A stretch of 64,000 nt of DNA, taken from contig NZ_JALPTH010000016.1 of the NCBI RefSeq assembly GCF_023218175.1, positions 1-64,000 on the forward strand, given 5' to 3'. Positions within the stretch are counted from its first letter, which is position 1; every line of letters begins with the position of its first letter. A program made the translations under genes and the position numbers. The notes below the pieces were generated by a model that had not been told where the DNA came from, made no database searches, and saw only the letters and a program-made list of their open reading frames with translations. Origin of the DNA: Streptomyces lichenis. GTDB taxonomy: Bacteria; Actinomycetota; Actinomycetes; Streptomycetales; Streptomycetaceae. Below, piece by piece: positions 9,106 through 16,444 of this stretch.

Positions 9106-9417
9106 CGCTGTCCTTCGAGGCGCAGGCTGGTCCGGGAGTGCTGGAGCAACCATAGGCGCAGCGCCTGAGCCGTCCGGACGCGGTGTCAGTAAGGCCCCAT
9201 TGATCCCGATCCGTACCGTCCGGGGGCGGGATGATGTGACCACTTGGCCACGGACCCGCGTCAAGGAAGCGTTAATGATTAGGTAAAGTAACGAAGTGCT
9301 GTGCCGCCGCCGAGAGGCCGCCGGGGGACGATCCGGCGGCGGGCGGCGCACCCACCGACCAGCCCGCCCTCAGGCCCGCAAGGGTCCGCCAGGGTCCGCC
9401 GGGAAAGGAATCGGCCA

Positions 9418-11307
9418 CTGACTGTCCACCAGCTCAACGAACTCCTCTTCGTCTGCGCCCTCGTCCTGCTCGTCGCGGTGGCGGCGGTGCGCGTCTCGTC
9501 CCGGAGCGGGCTGCCCAGCCTGCTGCTGTATCTCGGGATCGGCGTCGCCATGGGCCAGGACGGGATCGGCAACGTCGCTTTCGACAACGCCGAGCTGACC
9601 CAGGTGATCGGCTACGCCGCCCTGGTGGTGATCCTGGCCGAGGGCGGTCTGGGCACCAAGTGGAAGGAGATGCGGCCGGCGCTGCCCGCGGCGGCCGTGC
9701 TGTCGACGGTCGGCGTCGCGGTGAGCGTGGGGGTCACGGCCGCGGCCGCGCACTACCTGGTGGGCCTGGACTGGCGGCAGGCGCTGATCATCGGCGCGGT
9801 GGTCTCCTCAACCGACGCTGCGGCGGTCTTCTCGGTGCTGCGCAGGCTCCCGCTGCCGTCCCGGGTGACCGGGGCGCTGGAGGCGGAGTCCGGGTTCAAC
9901 GACGCCCCCGTGGTGATCCTGGTGGTGGCCTTCTCCACGGCCGGCCCGGTCGGCGCCTGGTACACGCTGCTCGGCACCATCGTGCTGGAGCTGGCCATCG
10001 GCGCGGTGGTCGGGCTCGTGGTCGGCGCCGCCGGCTCCCTGGGGCTGCGCCGGATCGCCCTGCCCGCCTCCGGCCTCTACCCGATCGCCGTGATGGCGAT
10101 CGCGGTGGCGGCGTACGCGGTCGGCGCCATGCTGCACGGCAGCGGCTTCCTCGCGGTCTACGTGGCCTCGGTGATCCTGGGCAACGCCAAGCTCCCGCAC
10201 GCCCCCGCCACCCGCGGCTTCGCCGAGGGGCTGGGCTGGATCGCCCAGATCGGGATGTTCGTGCTGCTGGGACTGCTGGTCACCCCGCATGAGCTGGGTG
10301 ACGACTTCTGGCCGGCGATCATGGTCGGGCTGGTGCTCACCATGGTGGCCCGGCCGCTGTCGGTGCTGCTCAGCCTCGCTCCGTTCCGCATCCCCTGGCA
10401 GGAGCAGGCGCTGATGTCCTGGGCCGGGCTGCGCGGGGCGGTGCCCATCATCCTGGCGACCATCCCGATGGTGTCCGGGATCGAGGGCAGCCGGAACATC
10501 TTCAACGTCGTCTTCGTGCTGGTGGTCGTCTACACCCTGGTCCAGGGGCCGACCCTGCCCTGGCTCGCCAAGGCACTGGGGCTCGGGCGCCCGGCCGAGG
10601 CGGCCGACCTGGGCATCGAGTCCGCCCCGCTGGAGCGGCTGCGCGGCCATCTGCTCTCGGTGGCCATTCCCGCGGGCTCTCGGATGCACGGCGTGGAGGT
10701 CGCCGAGCTGCGGCTGCCCCCGGGGGCCGCGGTGACCCTGGTGGTACGGGACGAGCGGAGCTTCGTGCCGGCGCCCACGACCGTGCTGCGGCGCGGGGAC
10801 GAGCTGCTGGTGGTGGCCACCGACCCGGTCCGGGACGCGGCCGAGCGGCGGCTGCGGGCGGTCGGCCAGGGCGGAAAGCTCGCCGACTGGCTGGGTACGG
10901 GGGCGGGCCCGGGCGGTAGCCCCTCCGGCCGCGCCGGTACGGGCGGAGGGGTGCGGTCCGCCACCAAGCGGACGGGGAGCGCGCGGTCGGCCGGCAAGCG
11001 GTCGGGGCGCGGGCGGTGGGCCGGTGCTTCCGGTGCCTCCGGTGCTTCTGGTGCCTCCGGTGCCTCCGATGGGGATCGGTCCGGCGGTACGCGTGCGGGC
11101 ACGGGGGCGGGTACGGCCGGCGGGGCGCGGTCCCGGGCGGGCGGCGGCGGTGTGGCGGACGGGCCGGTGCGCCGGTTGTCGGGCGGGGCGCTCGGCCGGA
11201 TGCGCCGCAGGTCGGGCAGCGTCCGCACCCCGGGGCCGGGCCCCGAGCCCGAGAAGAGGACGGAGAAAGGGACGGAGAAAGGGACGGGAGAGGGGACGAA
11301 GGGGTGA
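9418..11307 (+). CDS. Cation/proton antiporter (CPA1, NhaP2/CvrA-like)
   Basis: This protein of about 629 residues has a sodium/hydrogen-exchanger core of 12-13 helices. The acidic transport-site motifs are GAVVSSTDAAAVFSVL and ESGFNDAP. A soluble TrkA-C/RCK-like regulatory domain follows (residues about 425-510) and then a disordered Gly/Arg/Ser tail. The likely physiological role is potassium/proton exchange at the membrane. The start is odd: TVHQLNELLF follows a CTG codon, with GAAAGGAA eight bases upstream and no ATG, GTG or TTG close by. The only ordinary in-frame start is a GTG 39 codons earlier, which adds an Arg/Pro-rich leader before the first helix. I take CTG as the start by inference. 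Confidence 0.88.
   Translation: MTVHQLNELLFVCALVLLVAVAAVRVSSRSGLPSLLLYLGIGVAMGQDGIGNVAFDNAELTQVIGYAALVVILAEGGLGTKWKEMRPALPAAAVLSTVGVAVSVGVTAAAAHYLVGLDWRQALIIGAVVSSTDAAAVFSVLRRLPLPSRVTGALEAESGFNDAPVVILVVAFSTAGPVGAWYTLLGTIVLELAIGAVVGLVVGAAGSLGLRRIALPASGLYPIAVMAIAVAAYAVGAMLHGSGFLAVYVASVILGNAKLPHAPATRGFAEGLGWIAQIGMFVLLGLLVTPHELGDDFWPAIMVGLVLTMVARPLSVLLSLAPFRIPWQEQALMSWAGLRGAVPIILATIPMVSGIEGSRNIFNVVFVLVVVYTLVQGPTLPWLAKALGLGRPAEAADLGIESAPLERLRGHLLSVAIPAGSRMHGVEVAELRLPPGAAVTLVVRDERSFVPAPTTVLRRGDELLVVATDPVRDAAERRLRAVGQGGKLADWLGTGAGPGGSPSGRAGTGGGVRSATKRTGSARSAGKRSGRGRWAGASGASGASGASGASDGDRSGGTRAGTGAGTAGGARSRAGGGGVADGPVRRLSGGALGRMRRRSGSVRTPGPGPEPEKRTEKGTEKGTGEGTKG
11023..11067 (+). repeat. Five 9-bp tandem repeats coding Gly-Ala-Ser
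   Basis: Five consecutive copies of GGTGCYTCY encode GASGASGASGASGAS in the disordered tail of the antiporter. The tract is a likely site of replication slippage and has no visible role. Confidence 0.85.
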
Positions 11308-11334
11308 CGGCAGGGGGCGAGCCCGGGCGCGGGC

Positions 11335-11375
11335 GTGATCTCGCACTCAGTCCGCCGTGTCACCCGCGAGATCAC
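11335..11375 (+). terminator. Inverted repeat downstream of antiporter gene
   Basis: GTGATCTCGC and GCGAGATCAC are exact inverted copies spaced by 21 bases, starting 28 bases after the antiporter stop. This is a plausible terminator. The long loop means it could alternatively be an operator. The rest of the 330-bp gap before the MFS gene holds one further small hairpin (CTCTGC/GCAGAG, 11439-11455) and nothing else I recognise. Confidence 0.55.
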
Positions 11376-11639
11376 AGGCATATGCCGGGCTTTTCCTGCA
11401 CTTCCCCTGTACCATCAGAGGCACACTGATCGATCCAACTCTGCCTGACGCAGAGCTGGCGCGACCGTATGGCGGCCGGTGACGCCCGGGAGGCGCTACA
11501 TCCCCTCCCCAGGGTGCCGCTCTGTGCGGAACGTACAGAGCGAGCCGGTATCTACCGCAGTTCCGCGCAAGAGGACAGCTCTCGGCCGCCCCGGTACCCC
11601 AGGGGGGTGCGCTACCAGGCGGCAGAAAGGCCCGCCGCC

Positions 11640-12929
11640 GTGGCATCCACGGTCGCCTCCGACTCCTCTCGCGCTTCCGCGCGTCCTGGTTACGGACGCC
11701 TGTTGCGCACCCCCGGCGCCTGGACGTTCCTGCTGCCCGGGTTCGCCGCGCGGCAGCCGTTCGCCATGCTCACCATCGGCATCGTGCTGCTGGTGCAGTC
11801 CACCACCGGCTCGTACGGCAGCGCCGGCGCCGTCGCCGCGGTGACCGGTGTCTCGATGGCGCTGTTCGCCCCGCAGAGCGGCAAGCTCGCCGACCGCTAC
11901 GGCCAGCGGGCGGTGCTCGTCCCCGGTGTGCTGGTGCACACCGCCTCGGTGTCGACGCTGGTCGCGCTGGTGCTGACGGGCGCGCCGCTGTGGGCGCTGT
12001 TCGCCGCCGCGGTGCCGACCGGTGCCTCCGTGCCGCAGGTCGGGCCCATGGTGCGGGCCCGCTGGGCGGCCACGCTGGAGAAGTCCCCGCTGATGTCGAC
12101 GGCCGCCGCCTTCGAGTCGGTGACCGACGAGTTCACCTTCGTGGTCGGCCCGGTGCTGGCGACCGCGCTGTGCACCGGCGTCCACCCGGCGGCCGGTCTG
12201 GTCGCCGAGGCGGCGCTGACCCTGGTCGGCGGACTGCTCTTCGCCGCCCAGCGCCGCACCCAGCCCGCGCACGGCCTGGTCACCGCCTCGGAGCGGGCCG
12301 AGCACGCCTCCGCGCTCTCGGTGCCCGGGGTGCGGGTGCTGGCCGTCGCCTTCCTCGGCATCGGCTCCGTCTTCGGCGGTATGCAGGTCTCGCTGACCGC
12401 GTTCACCGAGGAGATCGGCAACCCGGGCGCCAACGGCCTGCTGTACGGGCTGTTCGCGGCCGGCAACATGCTGGCCGGTGTCGCCGTGGGCGCCATCGCC
12501 TGGAAGAACGGCCCGCGCCGCCGGCTGCTCGTCGGCTACACGGGGCTGGCCATCGCGGCCTCGCTGCTGTGGACGACGACCTCCTCCGTCGCGCTGCTGG
12601 GCGCGCTCGGCCTGGTGGTGGGCGTCTTCATCGCCCCCGCGCTGATCAGCGGCTACACCCTGGTGGACGACCTGGTGCCGGCCTCCGCCCGTACCGAGGC
12701 GTTCACCTGGCTCACCGGCGCGGTGGCGCTCGGCCAGGCGTCCGCCGTCACGGTGGCCGGGCAGCTCGCGGACGGGTACGGCTCGACCGCCGGTTTCCTG
12801 GTCCCGCTGGGCGGTACGGCGCTGGCGCTGCTCACCCTGGCGAGCCTGCGCTCGCGGCTCGTTCCGCGGCCGGCGGGCCGGACGGTCGCACGTGGCGTCG
12901 GTCACCGCGTGCCGGTCACGGTGGACTGA
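11640..12929 (+). CDS. MFS transporter
   Basis: This 429-residue major-facilitator protein has about twelve hydrophobic segments. The loop between helices 2 and 3 reads GKLADRYGQRAVLVPG, a typical MFS A-motif variant. The GTG start (VASTVASDSS) is supported by GAAAGG ten bases upstream; longer versions add a Pro/Arg-rich leader outside family length. The family exports drugs or small metabolites, and nothing here indicates the substrate. Its last codons overlap the predicted promoter of the following fmdB-like gene. Confidence 0.87.
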   Translation: MASTVASDSSRASARPGYGRLLRTPGAWTFLLPGFAARQPFAMLTIGIVLLVQSTTGSYGSAGAVAAVTGVSMALFAPQSGKLADRYGQRAVLVPGVLVHTASVSTLVALVLTGAPLWALFAAAVPTGASVPQVGPMVRARWAATLEKSPLMSTAAAFESVTDEFTFVVGPVLATALCTGVHPAAGLVAEAALTLVGGLLFAAQRRTQPAHGLVTASERAEHASALSVPGVRVLAVAFLGIGSVFGGMQVSLTAFTEEIGNPGANGLLYGLFAAGNMLAGVAVGAIAWKNGPRRRLLVGYTGLAIAASLLWTTTSSVALLGALGLVVGVFIAPALISGYTLVDDLVPASARTEAFTWLTGAVALGQASAVTVAGQLADGYGSTAGFLVPLGGTALALLTLASLRSRLVPRPAGRTVARGVGHRVPVTVD

Positions 12930-12950
12930 TCGAGCGAAATACGTCACTAT
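12922..12950 (+). promoter_or_regulatory. Probable vegetative promoter of the fmdB-like gene
   Basis: TGGACT and CACTAT are separated by 17 bases and resemble -35 and -10 boxes. The -35 overlaps the MFS stop codon. Transcription would begin just before the CIRCE element. Confidence 0.5.
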
Positions 12951-12959
12951 GGAGCGTCG

Positions 12960-12986
12960 TTAGCACTCATCGAGTGAGAGTGCCAG
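12960..12986 (+). promoter_or_regulatory. CIRCE operator (HrcA-binding site)
   Basis: TTAGCACTC, nine bases, then GAGTGCCAG matches the CIRCE consensus TTAGCACTC-N9-GAGTGCTAA at 16 of 18 positions with the exact spacer. The right half overlaps the AGGAGG ribosome-binding site of the next gene. In Streptomyces CIRCE normally precedes groES/groEL genes, so its presence here would put this zinc-ribbon gene under HrcA heat-shock repression. Confidence 0.8.
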
Positions 12987-12997
12987 GAGGAAGACAA

Positions 12998-13366
12998 GTG
13001 CCGACCTACCAGTACCAGTGCACCGAGTGCGGCGAGGGCCTTGAGGCGGTGCAGAAGTTCACCGATGACGCCCTGACCGAGTGCCCGAGCTGCCAGGGCC
13101 GCCTGAAGAAGGTGTTCTCGGCCGTCGGCATCGTGTTCAAGGGCTCCGGCTTCTACCGCAACGACAGCCGCGGCTCGTCGTCGAGCAGCTCGCCGGCGTC
13201 GAAGTCCTCCTCGGGGTCTTCGTCCTCCTCGTCCGGGGACTCCTCGTCCTCGTCCTCTTCTTCTTCGTCCTCCTCGGGCTCGGCCTCCTCCGGTTCCGGT
13301 TCCTCCGGTTCTTCTGGCTCTTCCGGTGGCTCGAAGTCCGCGGCGGCCTCCAGCTCCGCCGCCTGA
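12998..13366 (+). CDS. FmdB-family zinc-ribbon protein with Ser-rich tail
   Basis: The 122-residue protein starts at GTG after a perfect AGGAGG. The first 45 residues are the FmdB/CxxC regulatory zinc ribbon: PTYQYQCTECGEGLEAVQKF, then CPSCQG and LKKVFSAVGIVFKGSGFYRND, with two CxxC pairs to bind zinc. Residues about 60-122 are almost only Ser and Gly. The FmdB name comes from a gene linked to formamidase/acetamidase regulation, but the general role of the family is unclear. The CIRCE element in front suggests heat or protein-folding stress control. Confidence 0.88.
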   Translation: MPTYQYQCTECGEGLEAVQKFTDDALTECPSCQGRLKKVFSAVGIVFKGSGFYRNDSRGSSSSSSPASKSSSGSSSSSSGDSSSSSSSSSSSSGSASSGSGSSGSSGSSGGSKSAAASSSAA

Positions 13367-13385
13367 CGCCTGGCCCTTTGCGCAT

Positions 13386-13413
13386 GGCCCCGCCGTACGG
13401 GTACGGCGGGGCC
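13386..13413 (+). terminator. Strong terminator after fmdB-like gene
   Basis: GGCCCCGCCGTAC and GTACGGCGGGGCC form a perfect 13-bp stem with almost no loop, twenty bases after the stop codon. Confidence 0.85.
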
Positions 13414-13462
13414 GTTCGCGTTGCCCGACCGCGTCCGTCCGCCCCCCGTTAGGGTGAACGGC

Positions 13463-14485
13463 ATGGCGAACGCTCTGGGGAACGAAGCGGCTATGGGGAA
13501 CGAAGCGAAGGCAGCGAGCACGGAGGCACCGGCGGCCACCACCGAGGCGGGGGCGGAAGTCGCGGCCGACACGGTGGACACCGCCCAGCGGGCGGCGGAC
13601 GCGGCGCTGGCAGAGGCGGCCGCGGAGGCCGAGTTCGAGGCGCTGGCCCCGGCCCCACGGGCCGAGATCGGCGTCATCGGCGGCTCGGGCCTCTACTCCT
13701 TCCTGGACGATGTCACCGAGGTGACGGTCACCACCCCGTACGGCACGCCCAGCGACTCCCTGTTCATCGGCGAGGTGGCAGGGCGCCGGGTGGCCTTCCT
13801 GCCCCGGCACGGCCGCGGCCACCATCTGCCGCCGCACCGGATCAACTACCGGGCCAACCTGTGGGCGCTGCGGGCCGCCGGGGTACGCCAGGTGCTCGGC
13901 CCCTGCGCGGTGGGCGGGCTGCTCCCGGAGTACGGGCCGGGCACGCTGCTGGTCCCGGACCAGCTGCTGGACCGCACCAAGGCCCGCGTCCAGACCTACT
14001 TCGACGGCGAACCGCTGCCGGACGGCACGGTGCCCAACGTCGTGCACACCACGTTCGCCGACCCGTACTGCCCGATCGGGCGGAAGGTGGCGCTGGCGGC
14101 GGCGCACGGCCGCGACTGGGCGGCGGTGGACGGCGGCACCCTGGTGGTCGTGGAGGGCCCGCGCTTCTCCACCCGGGCGGAGTCGCGCTTCCACGCGGCG
14201 ATGGGCGGGGCGGTCGTGGGCATGACCGGGCACCCGGAGGCGGTCCTCGCCCGTGAGCTGGGCCTCTGCTACACCTCGCTGACCCTGGTGACGGACCTGG
14301 ACGCGGGCGCGGAGACCGGCGAGGGCGTCTCGCACACCGAGGTGCTGCGGGTCTTCGGGGAGAACCTGGGCCGGCTGCGCGAGGTGCTGTTCGACGCGAT
14401 CGCCGCCCTGCCCGAGAACGGCAGCCGGTCCTGCCTGTGCACCCAGGTGCACGAGGGCTGGGACCTGGGTATCGAGCTGCCCTGA
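13463..14485 (+). CDS. mtnP: S-methyl-5'-thioadenosine phosphorylase
   Basis: The 340-residue purine nucleoside phosphorylase family enzyme would cleave methylthioadenosine to adenine and methylthioribose-1-phosphate in methionine salvage and polyamine metabolism. The motifs are IGVIGGSGLYSFLDDV (phosphate site), RHGRGHHLPPHRINYRANL and MTGHPEAVLARELGLCY. About 65 Ala/Glu-rich residues precede the catalytic core, so the protein is longer than the usual 260-280. The start at MANALGNEA has AGGGTGAA in front, but a later start cannot be excluded. Confidence 0.9.
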   Translation: MANALGNEAAMGNEAKAASTEAPAATTEAGAEVAADTVDTAQRAADAALAEAAAEAEFEALAPAPRAEIGVIGGSGLYSFLDDVTEVTVTTPYGTPSDSLFIGEVAGRRVAFLPRHGRGHHLPPHRINYRANLWALRAAGVRQVLGPCAVGGLLPEYGPGTLLVPDQLLDRTKARVQTYFDGEPLPDGTVPNVVHTTFADPYCPIGRKVALAAAHGRDWAAVDGGTLVVVEGPRFSTRAESRFHAAMGGAVVGMTGHPEAVLARELGLCYTSLTLVTDLDAGAETGEGVSHTEVLRVFGENLGRLREVLFDAIAALPENGSRSCLCTQVHEGWDLGIELP

Positions 14486-14506
14486 CGCCCCGTACGGGTG
14501 ACGGCA

Positions 14507-14556
14507 CTGTCCACAGCCCAACTCCTCGGGGCCGGGCTGTGACCAGGTTGTCCACA
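14507..14556 (+). promoter_or_regulatory. Two DnaA-box-like sequences
   Basis: CTGTCCACA (14507-14515) and TTGTCCACA (14548-14556) both match the high-G+C DnaA box of Streptomyces, lie on the same strand and start 41 bp apart. They sit in the gap after mtnP. Two boxes cannot be a chromosomal origin but could bind DnaA as a regulator or titration site. Confidence 0.5.
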
Positions 14557-14591
14557 GGCCCGAGCGGGATCGGAAGACGTACGGGATCGTG

Positions 14592-14620
14592 AGGCGCGTC
14601 GGCGAACGGCCGGCGCGCCT
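14592..14620 (+). terminator. Probable terminator of mtnP
   Basis: AGGCGCG and CGCGCCT pair around a 15-base loop and are followed by TTTCC, about 105 bases after the mtnP stop. Confidence 0.5.
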
Positions 14621-14671
14621 TTCCTGTCGTCCGGAGTCCTCCCGGCTCCGCGTCTCCGCTGGTGGTGGCCC

Positions 14672-15304
14672 ATGAGCTCGCTTCCTCTTCGTCCCTCGTC
14701 TCCGTCGCCTCTGTCGTCTCCCTCGCCTTCGTCGCCTCTGTCGCCTTCGTCGTCTTCTTTGTCGTCGGTGCCCGGGGCCCACGGGGTGCCGGGGTTCGCC
14801 CCGCTGCGGGTGCGCGGTGGGCGCCACCGGCTGCGGCGCGCGGTCCGCAGGAGACGGCGGGCGATGGCCGCCGGACTGGCGATGGCCGCCGCCGCCCTGG
14901 CCGCCTCCGGGCAGCGCGGCCCCGAGGAGGGGGACGGGCCGCGGATCGCGGCGGCAGCGCAGCCCGAGCGCCGTCCGGCGCGGTTGGCGGAGCTGGTGGC
15001 GGCACCGGTGCGGATCGCGGACGCGGAGACCGTACGGCTGCTGCGGCCGGGCGACCGGGTCGATGTCATCGCCGCCCCGCTCGGGCAGTCCGCGCGGCCA
15101 TGGGGTGGCACTTCCGAGGAGGAGGAGCCGGCGGCCCGGGTGCTGGCTCGGGCGGCGAGGGTGGCCGAGGTGCCGCGCGCCGGGCGGTATGCCCGGGGTG
15201 ACGAGGGCGGTGGTGCCCTGGTGGTTCTCTCCGTGCCACGGGTGACCGCCGCGGCACTGGCCGGTGCGGGCGGGCGCTCCCGGCTGGCGGTGGTCGTGTG
15301 CTGA
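14672..15304 (+). CDS. SAF-domain protein of RcpC/CpaB type
   Basis: The 210-residue protein begins with a Ser/Pro-rich stretch (about 35 residues) and a basic cluster (RRAVRRRRRAMAAGLAMAAAALAASG) that looks like a membrane anchor or signal. The C-terminal half carries VAAPVRIADAETVRLLRPGDRVDVIAAP, the signature of the SAF/RcpC domain of Flp-pilus assembly proteins such as CpaB. No pilus genes are nearby, so the function in this organism is unknown. An exported protein binding cell-wall carbohydrate is one possibility. Confidence 0.75.
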   Translation: MSSLPLRPSSPSPLSSPSPSSPLSPSSSSLSSVPGAHGVPGFAPLRVRGGRHRLRRAVRRRRRAMAAGLAMAAAALAASGQRGPEEGDGPRIAAAAQPERRPARLAELVAAPVRIADAETVRLLRPGDRVDVIAAPLGQSARPWGGTSEEEEPAARVLARAARVAEVPRAGRYARGDEGGGALVVLSVPRVTAAALAGAGGRSRLAVVVC

Positions 15305-15316
15305 GCAGCGGGGTGG

Positions 15317-15400
15317 GTCGCCGCCAGAGGTGGTGGAGCGGCTGTCAGAAGTGGAGGGGCGCCTGTCAGAGGCGGTGGAGCGGCTGTCAGAGGTGGTGGG
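15317..15400. repeat. Four 21-bp tandem repeats between convergent genes
   Basis: Four diverged copies of a unit like GCGGCTGTCAGAGGTGGTGG (21 bp) follow the SAF gene and run into the 3' end of the facing small gene, whose stop codon lies in the last copy. The period equals seven codons. Confidence 0.75.
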
Positions 15401-15611
15401 GCGGCTTCTCGTCCAGGAAGCGGGCCAGGTCGGCGGCGCCGCCACCGGACTGGGGTCGGTCGCCCCAGCCCCGGTCGGTGTCGTCCGAGGACTGCTGGTC
15501 CAGCGGATCGTCGAAGATCAGTGCCGGTGTGGTCGGCTTCTCGGCGGGCGGACCGCTCGGCTCGCTCTCGTCGGTGCTCCGGCTGCTGCTCGGAGCGTGG
15601 GTGTTCCTCAT
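15387..15611 (-). CDS. Small conserved hypothetical protein
   Basis: This 74-residue acidic/polar protein ends in DLARFLDEKPPHHL, a C-terminus I recognise as recurring in small uncharacterised Streptomyces proteins. It has no membrane segment or cysteine. The ATG is preceded by GGAGG, very close to the codon. It faces the SAF-domain gene, and the tandem repeats overlap its last codons. No function can be proposed. Confidence 0.65.
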   Translation of the reverse strand: MRNTHAPSSSRSTDESEPSGPPAEKPTTPALIFDDPLDQQSSDDTDRGWGDRPQSGGGAADLARFLDEKPPHHL

Positions 15612-15705
15612 GCCTCCAGCGTACGGGCGGAGGCAGGCCCCCGGTCCGGGCGGCCGCCTCCCGCCACCGGCCCGCCCCGGGTCCGGCCGCCGGCCCGGCG
15701 GGGTG

Positions 15706-16302
15706 CTACGAGAAGCTGTAGCGGGTGTGGCTGAAGGTCCGGCCGTCCCGGCCGAAGCCGTACGCGGTGCCGGGTGCCACCGCGAACAGCAGGTCGTCGC
15801 CGGTGCGGATGCTGTCGCCGAAGCCGTGGAAGGTGCCGTCCGGCGAGGTGATGTGGTCCCCGTACTGCTCCTCGAACGCGTCGATGACCTCGTCCTGCCG
15901 CGCCGGGTCCGTCACCCGTTCCGCCAGGCCCTCGACCACGATGTCGAGGCTCCCGGAGAGCGCGGACTGCCCGGTGGTGAGCACGCAGTGGGCGTTGCCG
16001 GCCAGGTTCTTCGCCTTCTGCTCGCCCGGCCCGGTGCTGAAGTGCAGCGCCCCGTCGTGCCAGGCGGCGATCAGCGGGGTGACGTGGAGCCGGCCGTCGG
16101 GCCGCACCGTGGTGATCCAGAAGACCTCGGCGGCCCGCATCCGGCGCTGGGCCTCGGCCCAGTCGGTGGCGGTGACGCCCTCCGCGCCCGGACGCGGGTT
16201 GAGGGCGGAGCTGTAGCGGGCGTCGAGCTCGGTCCTGGGCCGCTCGCCGGGCCGGTTTCCTGGCTGGCTCCCGGACCGGCTCTCGGGCTGCTGCGGAGTC
16301 AT
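15706..16302 (-). CDS. Pyridoxamine 5'-phosphate oxidase family protein
   Basis: The 198-residue protein has the split-barrel flavin-binding fold: AEVFWITTVRPDGRLHVTPLIAAWHDGALHFSTGP, then QKAKNLAGNAHCVLTTG and a C-terminal RDGRTFSHTRYSFS. Such proteins bind FMN, F420 or heme and reduce or bind small molecules, and the cofactor is not evident here. A GGGAGGG site precedes the ATG. A shared gap of about 140 bp separates it from the divergent ltrA-like gene. Confidence 0.87.
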   Translation of the reverse strand: MTPQQPESRSGSQPGNRPGERPRTELDARYSSALNPRPGAEGVTATDWAEAQRRMRAAEVFWITTVRPDGRLHVTPLIAAWHDGALHFSTGPGEQKAKNLAGNAHCVLTTGQSALSGSLDIVVEGLAERVTDPARQDEVIDAFEEQYGDHITSPDGTFHGFGDSIRTGDDLLFAVAPGTAYGFGRDGRTFSHTRYSFS

Positions 16303-16444
16303 GCGGCCCTCCCTTCCGTCTCCGTAAGAGGCTATGCAGCCCCGCCCGATGGCGCACGGGCACGCCGTCCGGCCCATGGCGGCCGGGGGGCTGCCGTCCG
16401 GGGGTCCGTAGGCGAGGGGCGAGGGTGTCTGGTCTGCTGGGGGC

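Noticed and set aside
14507..14556. DnaA boxes as a replication origin
   Set aside because: There are only two boxes, with no dnaA, dnaN, gyrB or A/T-rich unwinding region nearby.
12947..15445. An 832-codon minus-strand frame opposite fmdB, mtnP and the SAF gene
   Set aside because: It is antisense to three well-supported genes, is Arg/Gly/Pro-rich and has no recognisable domain.
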